Source: Bacteroidota bacterium (GTDB lineage: Bacteria > Bacteroidota > Bacteroidia > 2-12-FULL-35-15). From it: a DNA stretch of 64,000 nucleotides. The DNA lies in NCBI GenBank assembly GCA_005772895.1, contig SXIH01000013.1, forward strand, positions 1 through 64,000, given 5' to 3'. Shown here one piece after another: positions 1 to 11,200 of the stretch; the first letter of the stretch is position 1, and every line of letters starts with the position of its first letter. The notes beneath the pieces were generated by a model. The model was not told where the DNA came from, did no database searches, and saw only the letters and a list, made by a program, of their open reading frames with translations. Position numbers and translations under genes: made by a program.

Positions 1-137
1 ACCTTTGTATAATAGATATAGACCTCATCTTGCATTAAAAATGAAAACGCCTGATCAAGTCTATGAACAAAAAAGCCCGACTACCTGAGGCAATCGGGAT
101 TAATTAAAAATCCGTCAACTTATTTTAGGACGTTACA
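1..137 (+). mobile_element. IS3-family insertion sequence, right end (cut by window edge)
   Basis: The left edge holds the last codons of an IS3-type transposase followed by about 50 non-coding bases ending in ...ACGTTACA at 137. Read inward, that end is TGTAACGTCC, a typical IS3-family terminus with TG/CA ends. The element stops 11 bases short of the stop codon of the adhesin gene to its right, so it sits just downstream of that gene without breaking it. The left end, the first ORF and any target duplication lie outside the window. The exact terminal base is my inference. Confidence 0.65.
2..88 (+). CDS. IS3-family transposase OrfB, C-terminal end (partial)
   Basis: The open frame enters from the left edge and reads LYNRYRPHLALKMKTPDQVY before a short tail and a TGA at 86-88. 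The pattern YNxxRPHxxLxxKTPxxVY is the usual C-terminal end of the DDE integrase-type transposase of IS3 elements. Only about 28 residues are visible. The catalytic DDE residues lie outside, so activity cannot be judged. Confidence 0.8.
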   Translation, partial: PLYNRYRPHLALKMKTPDQVYEQKSPTT

Positions 138-147
138 AAATATAGTT

Positions 148-3100
148 TTATTTCACTAAGGTGACTGTTCCAATATAATTGTGCTTCTTCTGGAAAATAT
201 CTGTGAGCTTTACTTTCCAAACATATACATCCTGCTGAGCTATTTCCGAGCCTTTATTAGCTTTTCCATCCCACATTTTATTTATATTATCGCCATGGAA
301 AATAAGATTTCCCCATCTATCAAAAACTAATAAATCATACTCAACAATCCCAATTCCTTGACCGAAGAAGAAATCATTTATTCCATCTCCATTTGGGGAA
401 AAGGCATTTGGAATAAAGAATGTAAATTCTGGTGCAATTTCAACTAAATGTTCAACAGTATCTAAGCACCCATAATTATTTTCAACAATTAATGTAGCCA
501 GATAAGTTCCAGCAACAATATTTGGATAAATATGTACCGGACTTGAAACATTTGGGTTGATAGAATCGCCATCGCCAAAATAGTACCACCAAGAAGTTAC
601 ATCTGAAGAAGAAGCATTATTCAATGTAACCGCAGGTTCTAATATTGTAGCAGGATTTGGTGTAGGAATAAATTCTGCAAGTGGTTTTGGATACACCTGA
701 ATATAAGAAGGCATTGTTAATGTTGAGGTACAACCATTATTAGTTGTAGCTGTTAAAGTAACATTGTATAAACCTGTTAACTGATAACAATTAGATGGAT
801 TTTGAGTAATATCTAAAAGTCCGCCTTCACCGAAATTCCAAGACCAACCAGTAATTACATCACCTCCACCAACAGTAGTCAAATCGGTAAAGTTAACGCA
901 ATGAACAGGACAACCAGCAAGATTGTCACCACTAAAACTAACTACTGGATTTTGATAGAAAGTAAATGTTACAGTTGATGTTGTAAATGTACATGGACCT
1001 GCAGGATCATCTGTAGTTAAAGTCAAAGACACAGATCCTGCAGCATATTCAGCAGCTGTAGGTGTATAAACGGCATTTAATGTTGAAGAGTTGGGAGCAT
1101 ACGTTCCTGCACCACCACTCCACGTTCCAGTAGTGGCAGAACCTCCAATTGTTCCCGCAAGAGTGATTGTATTTCCTGAACAAACCGATTGAGATGTACC
1201 TGCATTTGCAGTTGGTAACTGAATAATAGTAATTGTCATCTGATCAACTACTGCAGAACAAGGGCCCGCAGGATCATCAGATGTATAAGTTAATGTTACA
1301 GTTCCTGCAGCCTCTTCAGCAGCAGTTGGTGTATAAACGGCATTGGCAGTTGTAGCACTTGGAGTGTATGTTCCAGCACCGCCTGACCAAGTTCCTGAAG
1401 TTGCTGAACCTCCGGTTACTCCTGCCATTGTTGCTGTTGTAGCGATACAAATAGTTTGATCGGGACCTGCATTTATTGTAGCAACAGGATTTATCGTAAT
1501 TGTCATTTGATCAACTGCAAAAGTACAAGGACCGGCTGGGTCATTTGTTGTTATGGTTAAAGTAACAGTTCCAGCTGCAGCCTCTGCTGCTGTTGGTGTA
1601 TAAGATGCATTTAAAGTTGTATTATTTGGACTGAAAGTTCCTGCTCCACCTGTCCACGTTGCTGATGTTGCAGCTCCGCTGATTGTCCCTAAAAGTGGTG
1701 CTGAAGTACCATCACAAATAGTTTGATCCAATCCTGCGCTTGTACCTGGCACAGCAGAAATGGTAATTATCATTTGATCGTTAACCGAAGGACAAGGTCC
1801 GGCAGGATCGTCTGAAGTAAAAGTTAATGTTACGGTTCCAGCAGCTTCTTCTGCTGCAGTAGGAGTATAAGTTGCTAAAGGATCGGTATTGGATGTGCTG
1901 TAAGTTCCTGCTCCACCTGTCCATGTACCTGAAGTTGCTGTACCGCCAAAAGAACCAGCCATAGTCGCACTTCCACCTACACATATTGTTTGATCCGGAC
2001 CTGCATTTATTGTTGGCATTGCATTCACTACAACTGTTGCAGTTCCCACTCCAGGGCAACTACCTCCGGTATTGTATGTTATTGTGTTATTTCCAACGGT
2101 AGCAATGGATGGGTCGAACGTTCCTAATGTTGTATTGGTAATTCCTGTTCCTGACCAAGTACCTCCGGCAATATCTGCAACAAGATTGACGGGTGCAGAA
2201 TTTACACAAAATGGTCCGGCTGGAGTAATTATTGGAGTTGTGCTTCCAGACGCTACAACCGTTGAGGTTGCTTCTGAACATGTACCACCTACAGTTGTAA
2301 CAAATGTATAATCACCAGCAGGTAAACCAAGAGCTGAAACATTTAATACCAAACCTGTTTGCCCAACAATAGCAACTCCATTTAAATACCATTGATACGT
2401 TGCACCTGCAACTGAATTTCCTGTAATTTGAACGTTATTTGCACACCAAGTACCAGTTTGAGCAATAGTTGAAGTAAACGAAGCTGTAGTATTTAATAGC
2501 ATGTTATCAAAATAGAAATATGGATAACAACCACTTGGCGGACTATAACTAGCGGGTAATACACAAGGCGAACCAATCATAATAGTATTGATTGTTACAG
2601 AAGGAGTAAAAGTAATTGTTATTGTTCCCCAAGCGGGATTAGGGGTGTAAGTTGTTTGTCCTAACACAACCCATGGTGCGGTAGGGCAACCAGTAGTTGG
2701 AGCAGGAAGTGAAGCACAACTTGGTGCTCCAAAAATAACAATATCAATTGCACCAAAATCAATTACTCCACCATTACAAACGTTTCCGAATCCATCAATT
2801 GGCGTGGATGCAATATTCATTTGCACAGAATAAGAAGTTCCAGCAAGCATTGGTGCGGTCAAACATGTTCCAACATATTCTTGCCAACCCGGAGAAAAAA
2901 TACAACCCACAATTCCCGCTCCATCCGGAAATGGAACTAACCCCGCTCCAGTAGCAGCACCAAAAACCATCCCGCAGGTATTCATATAATCTGATGTTGC
3001 ACTAGTAGCTTGAACCCAGCCTTGCGCACAATTAACCTGACTGTATGAACTAGGGCAACATGCCATTGTCTCAAAAGAAGGATTAGGAATTAGCGAAGGG

Positions 3101-3294
3101 ACTGAAGTTGTTGCAGGAGTACAATTACAATTTGTTGTATCGTTCAGATCGACTAGACCATCTGAATCATCATCAACACCATTATTACAGATTTCCTGAC
3201 TAAATGCAAATGACGAAATCATCAAAGACACAAGAATAAAAATTGTTCTGAGATAGTTGGTAGTAGTAGAAGTAGTAGTTTTAATAATAATCAT
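148..3294 (-). CDS. T9SS-secreted adhesin with Ig-like repeats, PKD domains and CHU_C-type end
   Basis: A 1048-residue cell-surface protein. A signal peptide (about 1-33) is followed by an acidic EICNNGVDDDSDG motif common at the mature start of Bacteroidota surface proteins. The N-terminal part looks like a lectin or jelly-roll domain. About residues 432-783 hold four tandem Ig-like repeats of about 88 aa, each with NAGxDQTIC, a TWxGGAGT core, YTPTAAE and DPAGPC. Two PKD-like domains follow (about 784-955; WSWNFGEGG and WYYFGDGDS). The last 93 residues (FIPNAFSPNGDGIND, FDRWG) are a gliding-motility-type C-terminal domain, the type-B T9SS sorting signal. It probably works outside the cell as an adhesin. 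The same repeat family fills the giant protein two genes away. The ligand is unknown. Confidence 0.88.
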   Translation of the reverse strand: MIIIKTTTSTTTNYLRTIFILVSLMISSFAFSQEICNNGVDDDSDGLVDLNDTTNCNCTPATTSVPSLIPNPSFETMACCPSSYSQVNCAQGWVQATSATSDYMNTCGMVFGAATGAGLVPFPDGAGIVGCIFSPGWQEYVGTCLTAPMLAGTSYSVQMNIASTPIDGFGNVCNGGVIDFGAIDIVIFGAPSCASLPAPTTGCPTAPWVVLGQTTYTPNPAWGTITITFTPSVTINTIMIGSPCVLPASYSPPSGCYPYFYFDNMLLNTTASFTSTIAQTGTWCANNVQITGNSVAGATYQWYLNGVAIVGQTGLVLNVSALGLPAGDYTFVTTVGGTCSEATSTVVASGSTTPIITPAGPFCVNSAPVNLVADIAGGTWSGTGITNTTLGTFDPSIATVGNNTITYNTGGSCPGVGTATVVVNAMPTINAGPDQTICVGGSATMAGSFGGTATSGTWTGGAGTYSTSNTDPLATYTPTAAEEAAGTVTLTFTSDDPAGPCPSVNDQMIITISAVPGTSAGLDQTICDGTSAPLLGTISGAATSATWTGGAGTFSPNNTTLNASYTPTAAEAAAGTVTLTITTNDPAGPCTFAVDQMTITINPVATINAGPDQTICIATTATMAGVTGGSATSGTWSGGAGTYTPSATTANAVYTPTAAEEAAGTVTLTYTSDDPAGPCSAVVDQMTITIIQLPTANAGTSQSVCSGNTITLAGTIGGSATTGTWSGGAGTYAPNSSTLNAVYTPTAAEYAAGSVSLTLTTDDPAGPCTFTTSTVTFTFYQNPVVSFSGDNLAGCPVHCVNFTDLTTVGGGDVITGWSWNFGEGGLLDITQNPSNCYQLTGLYNVTLTATTNNGCTSTLTMPSYIQVYPKPLAEFIPTPNPATILEPAVTLNNASSSDVTSWWYYFGDGDSINPNVSSPVHIYPNIVAGTYLATLIVENNYGCLDTVEHLVEIAPEFTFFIPNAFSPNGDGINDFFFGQGIGIVEYDLLVFDRWGNLIFHGDNINKMWDGKANKGSEIAQQDVYVWKVKLTDIFQKKHNYIGTVTLVK

Positions 3295-3309
3295 TGAAGT
3301 AGAGAGTTA

Positions 3310-5184
3310 TTATTTAGGTATAAATTTAGTAATTTTTTCGATATACGATGCTAATTCCGCACTAGGTTTTAAAGTATTTGCCTTATTTAAGTAAACCAAC
3401 ATGTTTTTATAGTCATTTTGGGAATTGTATAAGTCTATCAGTAGCAAATTCAAATCATAACTTTTAGGAAACTTATTACTCAAAACGGTTAAAAAATCAA
3501 TGGCTTCAACTATTTTACCTTGTGCAACAACTAATTTTTTGTACACCGGAATCAAATCAAACAAATCAGGATTTTGATTTAATGCCTTTTCGTAATACAG
3601 ACGTGCTAAATCGTGTTTTAGTTGCATTTGATAAATATTTCCCAAATTATACATTGGATTTGCATCAGAATGGTCGATTGACAAAACTTTTTTGAAGCAA
3701 ATTTCTGCTTTCTTGTAATTTCTTTCTGCAAAATACAAAGTACCTAAATTGTTCCAGCTAGTATTAAAATCAGGATAGATATAAATTGCCAATTCACACT
3801 GTTTTATAGCTTCTTGAATATATTTATTTCTTTTTTGTGGATTTTTTTCTGCTTTTATTTTTGCCAAAAGTTGATAGGCATACATATCGTGAACTTTTGC
3901 TGATCTCAATACATGCTTTACATCTGAACTTACTAGTGAAAAATTATCGTACCAACTTTTGTTCCTATCAATCACTTTAGCACTGCAAAATACTATCAAT
4001 AAAAAAAGTACAAAAATTACTTTACCACTCAAAAACACTGTTGATGTTGATTTATACAAATTTATTTTTTCGAACAACTTAAAAATAAAAAATGAAACCA
4101 CCATTGAAAAACCAATGGATCCGAAAAAGATAAATCTTTCTGCAACAATTCCTGGAAACAATGCAAACAAGTTAGACACTGCAAGAATATTAATCAAATA
4201 GCAGAATATAGCGAAAGATAAAAATGAATTTGAGCGCATTATTTTTATCATGTAATACAATAAAAAAGAATGAACAAATAAGCTCAAATAAACAAGCACA
4301 CTTCCCCAAGTAGCTATTGGTATTTGATTGTAGCCGTAATAGAATGATAAATTTTGTGGCCAAAACAACATTTGTAAATAATAAAGCCCAATTGAAATAC
4401 CTGTAGGCAATTTTTCTATAATAGATTGATTTACCAGTGGATTTTCAAAAAACAAAAAATCTCTGTCCGGCTGCACCTCTATTAATAACTGTTGTTTTAA
4501 AATTTTTATCTCTATAAACAAAAACACAATTCCAACTGAAATTCCAATTACAGATAATAATTTTTTCTCCTGCTTTCCTCTGATTAAATAAAGAAAGGGA
4601 ATTGCTGCAACATACAAAACTATTGATTGTTTAGAATAATATCCTAAACAGATTAGTAGCGAAATGAAAATTATCCGGTAAACTTTTTTATCGGTTAGAT
4701 ACTTTAAAAATTGAATCATCAATGTTATTCCAAAAACAGCCACCAGCAACTCATCCCTTGATTTTATATTGTCGACTAATTCGGTATGAATAGGATGAAC
4801 TATAAAAAGAATAATTGCAAAGAGTTTTATCCAAATAGAAATATCGGGAAACAAAAGTTGCAAAAAACGAAAAAGTAAAATGCAAAAAAGCGCATATAAT
4901 AAAACACTAATTAAATGACTGACTTGTGGACTTGTTCCAAAAAACTGATACTCTATTGCGAAAGAAGTAATTACAACAGGGCGATATGCATAATTGAATT
5001 TTTTTTCGGAAAAAGAATAGTTTTTAAAGATTTCAGGAATCCCTTTAATACCTTGCTGTGTAAGCTTATTGTTTGAGTTAACAATATGATCATCCAAAGA
5101 ATATTTATTCTTTAGTGAATTTCCATAAATAATAAAAATCAGAATCAGAATAAAAATTGCGACTGATTTATTATTGATTTTCAT
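3310..5184 (-). CDS. GT-C-type membrane protein with C-terminal TPRs (TMTC-like)
   Basis: A 624-residue polytopic membrane protein: about ten hydrophobic segments up to roughly residue 400, then a soluble TPR tail (about 430-610). Two motifs stand out. A DD pair lies in the first loop (residues 31-32, YSLDDH), and HPIHTE occurs at 130-135 with SRDELL at about 142-147. The same motifs, in the same order before TPRs, mark the eukaryotic TMTC O-mannosyltransferases, which use polyprenyl-phosphate sugars to glycosylate beta-sandwich domains. Glycosyltransferase activity is inferred from these motifs only. The gene lies between two Ig-repeat adhesin genes on the same strand and is a paralogue of the gene at 14003-15997. 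The first gene ends 15 bases downstream, so the two may be co-transcribed. Confidence 0.72.
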   Translation of the reverse strand: MKINNKSVAIFILILIFIIYGNSLKNKYSLDDHIVNSNNKLTQQGIKGIPEIFKNYSFSEKKFNYAYRPVVITSFAIEYQFFGTSPQVSHLISVLLYALFCILLFRFLQLLFPDISIWIKLFAIILFIVHPIHTELVDNIKSRDELLVAVFGITLMIQFLKYLTDKKVYRIIFISLLICLGYYSKQSIVLYVAAIPFLYLIRGKQEKKLLSVIGISVGIVFLFIEIKILKQQLLIEVQPDRDFLFFENPLVNQSIIEKLPTGISIGLYYLQMLFWPQNLSFYYGYNQIPIATWGSVLVYLSLFVHSFLLYYMIKIMRSNSFLSFAIFCYLINILAVSNLFALFPGIVAERFIFFGSIGFSMVVSFFIFKLFEKINLYKSTSTVFLSGKVIFVLFLLIVFCSAKVIDRNKSWYDNFSLVSSDVKHVLRSAKVHDMYAYQLLAKIKAEKNPQKRNKYIQEAIKQCELAIYIYPDFNTSWNNLGTLYFAERNYKKAEICFKKVLSIDHSDANPMYNLGNIYQMQLKHDLARLYYEKALNQNPDLFDLIPVYKKLVVAQGKIVEAIDFLTVLSNKFPKSYDLNLLLIDLYNSQNDYKNMLVYLNKANTLKPSAELASYIEKITKFIPK

Positions 5185-5197
5185 ATGGTCTTTTTGT

Positions 5198-5240
5198 AAA
5201 AAAAATCGGGAGAACAGATTTTATCAGCCCTCCCGAATTA
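5198..5240 (-). terminator. Rho-independent terminator after the giant adhesin
   Basis: Minus-strand hairpin with 7-bp arms TCGGGAG (5206-5212) and CTCCCGA (5230-5236). On the minus strand it is followed by a run of T (the A run at 5198-5205). It lies directly downstream of the giant gene ending at 5257. Confidence 0.75.
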
Positions 5241-5256
5241 AAATTTTAAAATAAAT

Positions 5257-8200
5257 TTATCGAGTTAATAAGAAGTAACCTTTTTCAAAGTACTCTTTAT
5301 CATCAAATCCTTTTGCTTTTATGATATAAAAATATGTACCATCAGGAGCCATCACACCACTAGCAGTACGTCCATCCCAACCTCCGTTAGTGGTATGCCA
5401 TTCAAATTCTTTTTGTCCCCAACGATTGTAAATTTCTGCATCCATTGTTTCCAAACCTATAGCCTGAACAGTAAACACATCATTTATATTATCATCATTC
5501 GGTGTAAAAATATTTGGAATAATAAACACCGAATTAATAAACACATCAATTGTAGTACAAGCTGTATCGGCACATCCTGCTGCATTAGAAGCAATCAAAC
5601 ATGCAGTATATTGTCCGAGTGGCGTATAAATATACGTTGGACTAAACACCGTTGATGTATCACCAGTTCCAAAAGTCCAGAAGTAATTTGTTGCTCCTGT
5701 ACTTGTATTTGTGAATGTTACAGAAAGTGGAGTTTCACCTGAAGTAGTATCAGTTGTGAATGATGCTACAACGTTAGAAGAAGAACCTACTGTAAATCCT
5801 GATAATCCACCCAAAGTAATTGAACAACCGTTTGAATCGGTAATTGTTAAAACATAATTACCCGGACCAACATTGGATAAATTTAAAGTAGTATCCACAA
5901 CAGTTCCTGCACTATCCACCCAAGAATAAGAGTATGGAGCAGTTCCACTTACAATAGTAACACCTGTTATAGAACCTGTAGAAGTTCCACAATCAGCTGC
6001 AGTTACGGTAACTAATGAAGTATCAGCAACAGGCAATGGATTGATTGTTACAGTAACAATAGTTGCAGGTCCTTGACAAGCACCAATTGTTCCCGTCACC
6101 CAGAAATTAGTTGTAGTTGTAACTACAGGAGTATAAGGATTAGCAGTACCAATTAAAGATGTTAAACCTGCGTCAGCATACCAAGTAACAGTTCCTGTAG
6201 TAGTAACAGTAATTGGAGAAATCGGACTTCCAAAACAAGCAGGAGGAGGATTTGCAGCAGTTGGTGCAGGAGGAGTATTATTAATTGTAATAACCATACT
6301 ATCAAGCACAGCGCCACAAGCACCAGCAGGATCGTTTGTAGTTAAATATAATGTTACAGTTCCTGCTGTAGTATCTGCTATAGAAGGAGTATAAGTTGCA
6401 CCAAGTATAGCAGAATTATCAAATGTTCCTGTTCCACTTGTTGTCCAGGTAGAACCGGTAGCACTTCCACCAATTGTAGCACCTGTTATTGTATATGTGC
6501 TGCCGGCACAAATAATACCATCTGTTCCGGCATTCACAGTTGCAGAAGGATCAATCACTATAACTGAGTTTGATGTTGCAGCAGCACAACCACCGGCAGC
6601 AGCAATAGTATTTGTTATTGTATATGTTCCAGGAATTGTAGTTGACATATCTATTTCACCTGTACTTGTACTTACAAACGTTAAACCTGCCGGTGAAGAA
6701 GTAAATACTCCAGCGCTAGAGCCAACACCAAATGATGGCAATGGATTGGCATCTGTTTGACAGAATGGAGTTGTATAAGAAAACGCTGCACTAGGAGCAT
6801 TTGTTATTGTTATACTTACTGTATCAGCATTTGGACAAGTTCCATTTGTTGAATAAATAACATCATAAGTTCCTAAAGTACTTCCTAATAAATCAACCTC
6901 TCCTGTTGTAGTACTAACAAAAAAAAGTCCTGCAGGAGTTGAACTAAATGTTCCACCCGGTAGTCCTGTTATTGTTGGAATTGGATTTGTTCCTGTTTGA
7001 CAGAAAGTAGATCCTGAATAATTAAACGTTGCAACATCCAATGGTGTAATTGACAAAGTCATAACATCTACAGCTTGTGAACAAACACCGGCAGGGTCAT
7101 TGGTTGTTATTGTAATAGTAACACTTCCTAAAGCAACATCCGCAGCAGAAGGCGTGTAAGTAGAAGTTAAACTTGTAGCATTACTAAATACACCTGTTCC
7201 ACTGGTAGACCAAGTAATTGAAGTTGCGCTTCCTCCCATTGTTCCAGTTAAAGAATAAGCACTTCCTTCACAAATAGTTCCATCAACACCGGCAGAAGCA
7301 GTTGCAATTGGATCTATTACTACAGTTGAACTAGCTGTCGCGGCAGCACATCCAGCAGCAGCAGCAATGGTATTTGTTATTGTATAAGTTCCTGCAGCAC
7401 TCAATGCCAAATCAATTTCTCCTGTAGATGTACTTACGAATACTAATCCGGCAGGAGTTGCACTAAACACACCTGCACTCGCACCTGCACCAAATGTTGG
7501 ATAAGCTGTTCCAACTTGACAGAATGGTGTACCATAACTGAATGTCGCATCAGGCGCTGAAGTTACTGTTACGCTGATTGTACTATTGTTAGGACAAATT
7601 CCGCTTGTTGTAAAAGTGATAAAATAATTTCCTAATGCACTTGCACTAACATCGATCAATCCTGTTGCAGGATTAATAAATACTAAGCCTGCAGGTGTAG
7701 CCACAAATGTACCACTTGCACCACCAGAAATAGTTGCAACAGGATCGGTTCCTGTTTGACAGAATGTAGATGATGGGTAAGAGAATGTTGCATTGTCCTG
7801 TGGATTAATTGTAAGTACCATAACATCTGTTACAGCACCACAAACTCCTGCAGGATCATTTGTTGTTAAAGTTAATGTAACTGTTCCAGCAGCAATATCT
7901 CCGGCTGAAGGAGTATATGTTGTTGAAGCAGAAGTTGAACTACCGAAAGTACCACTACCACTGGTTGTCCAAGTTACACCAGTTGCACTTCCACCAAATA
8001 CACCAACTAAGTTTGCAGATACGTTCGAGCAGATAACATCATTTGGTCCGGCATTTACAGTAGCTGCAGGACTTATAGTAAGTGTCATTACATCCGTAAC
8101 CGCGTTACAAGGACCAGCTGGATTATTTGTTGTAATAGTTAAAGTTACCGAACCTGCTGCTATGTCTGCTGCAGAAGGAGTGTAAACTGCAGTTGGAGAA

Positions 8201-11200
8201 GTTGCACTACTGAATGTTCCAGATCCTGAAGTTGTCCAGGTTATTGAAGTTGCACTTCCACCTATTGTTCCTGCCAATATATATGTACCGCTGGAACAAA
8301 TAGTAGCATTACCACCTGCTGAAACAGTAGCTGCAGGACTAATAGTCAATACCATTGAATTATTCACTGAAGTACAAGGTCCAACAGGATCATTTGAAGT
8401 AATTGTTAATGTTACTGAACCTGCTGCAATATCTGCTGCAGAAGGAGTATAAGTCGGAGTTGTAATATTAGGATTACTAAATGTTCCAGTTCCGGAAGTT
8501 GTCCATGTTACCAAAGTAGCACTTCCACCCATTGTTCCGGCAAGTGTATATGTACTACCTGCACAAATAGATGCCGCAGCACCAGCACTTACAGTTGGAG
8601 CGGGGTTAATAGTGAGTGTCAAGAAATCAGAAACAGAGTTACATGGTCCAGCAGGATCGTTAGTTGTAATTGTAAGCGTTACTGAACCAAAAGAAATATC
8701 CGCTGCTGATGGAGTATAAACAGCTGTTGTAGAAGTTGCAGAACTAAATGTACCCGTACCACTTGTTGTCCAAGTAATAGAAGTTGCACCACCACCCATT
8801 GAACCAGCCAAAGTATAAGTTGAACCAGCGCATATTGTTGCATTTGCTCCTGCAACTACTGTTGGAGCTGGATTAATTGTAATGGTCATTGTTGATGTTA
8901 CTGCAGGACAAGGACCCGCAGGATCATTTGTTGTAATTGTCAACGTAACTGTTCCTGCAGAAATATCAGCAGCTGATGGAGTATAAATTGCGGTTGTAGA
9001 AGCAGTATTGTTAAATGTTCCAGTTCCGCTTGTCGACCATGTTATAGAAGTAGCACCTCCACCAAACGTTCCTGCTAATGAATAAGTAGAACCCGCACAA
9101 ATTGTTGCATTGGCTCCTGCTGATACAGTAGCAGCAGGATTTATTGTTAATACCATGTTACTTGTAACAGCATTACAAGGACCAGCTGGATCATTGGTTG
9201 TTAAAGTTAATGTTACTGTTCCTGCAGCAATATCAGCAGCTGATGGTGTATATGTTGCCGTTAAAGAAGTTGCAGTGCTGAATGTACCTGAGCCACTTGT
9301 CGTCCAGGTTACACTTGTAGCACCACCACCCATTGTTCCTGCTAAGGTATATGTTGAGCCAGAACAAATTGTTGCTGCAGCTCCTGCAGATACTGTAGGC
9401 ATTGGATTTATTGTAAGCACTAAAGAACTTGTAACAGCAGGACAAGGGCCTGCAGGATCGTTAGTTGTTAATGTTAAAGTTACTGTACCCGCTGAAATAT
9501 CAGCAGCAGAAGGAGTATAAATTGCTCCGAGAAGCGCAGGATTATTAAATGTTCCGGTTCCGCTTGTTGACCAAGTTGAAGATGTTGCACTTCCACCAAT
9601 AACACCTGCAAGCGTATAAGTTGAACCTGCACAAATTGTTGCAGCACTTCCTGCAGCAGCAGTTGCAGCAGGGCTAATAGTAATAACCATAGTACTTGTT
9701 ACAAAAGGACAAGGACCTGCAGGATCGTTAGTTGTTAAAGTTAAAGTAACTGTTCCTGCAGCAATATCTGCAGCTGATGGAGTATAAACTGCTGTAGCAG
9801 ATGTTGCAGAACTAAAAGTACCTGAACCTGAAGTTGTCCAAGTTAATGTTGTTGCACTTCCACCAATAGCACCAGCTAAAGTATAAGTGCTACCAGCACA
9901 AATTGTAGCAGCAGAACCGGCATTAGCAGTAGCTTCAGCATTAATGGTAACTGAAGCATTAGCACTTGCAGCAGCACAACCACCAGAAGCAGCAATTGAA
10001 TTGGTAACAGTATATGTTCCGGGTGCTGTGGCTGATAAATCAATTTGACCTGTATTAACGTTTACAAAAGTTAATCCTGCCGGAACTGCAGAAAATGTTC
10101 CTGCTGTAGCACCTCCGCCAAACGTTGGGAAAGGATCTGCACCGGATGTACAATAAGGACCAGAATAACTAAATGTTGCTGTTGGCGCTAAAGTAATAGT
10201 TACACTCACGTTGCTTGAATTAGCACAAGGGCCCGGTGTTGTATATGTAATTGTATAAGTATTTAAAGCACTGGCAGCTAAGTTAATTGTTCCTGTTGCT
10301 GCATTGATTGATAAACCGGCAGGTGAAGAAGTAAATGTTCCTCCTGCAACACCAGTAATTGTTGGAGTTGGATTAACACCTGTTTGACAATAAGTTGCTG
10401 AACCATAAGTAAACGCAGCATTTTGCAAAGGTGTAATAGTTAATACCATTGGGTCGGATGCAGGACCGCAAGGACCAGCAGGATCATTAGATGTAAGCGT
10501 TAATGTTACTGAACCAGCACTTATATCTGATGCTGAAGGAGTATAAACAGGATTTAAAATAGTAGCATTACTGAATGTACCACTTCCACTGGTTGTCCAC
10601 GTTACAGAAGTAGTTGCACCACCTTGTGAACCTGCAAGCGTATAAGTTTGGTTTGCACAAATAGTTGCGTTTACGTTTGCATTTACCGTAGCTGCAGGAT
10701 TAATTGTAAGAACCATATTGGAAACCGCTGCAGGACAAGGTCCAGCAGGATCATTGGTTGTCATAGTTAATGTTACAGTACCTGCAGCAATATCAGCAGC
10801 AGAAGGAGTGTAAGTTGGAGTTACAGAAGTTGTACTGCTAAATGTTCCTGAACCACTCGTTGTCCATGTTACAGAAGTTGCACTACCTCCAATTGAGCCC
10901 GGAACAGAATAAGTTGAACCGGCACAAATAGTAGCGGCAGGTCCTGCACTTGCGGTAGCACCAGGAGTTATTGTCAGCACCATATTATCAGTTGCAGAAG
11001 GACATGGTCCTGCAGGATCGTTTGTTGTAATAGTTAATGTAACAGTTCCTCCACTTATATCAGAAGCAGAAGGAGTATAGGTTGCAGTTGCAGATGAAGT
11101 TGAACTAAATGTTCCACTACCACTTGTTGACCAAGTTAAAGTTGATGCACCACCTCCGATTGAACCAGCTAAAGTATAGGTACTACCAGCACAAATACTT

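Noticed and set aside
7793-9520. Long plus-strand open frames of 130-136 residues inside the giant adhesin gene
   Set aside because: They are antisense shadows of the repetitive coding sequence. They repeat with the Ig-like units and have no start context or protein motif of their own.
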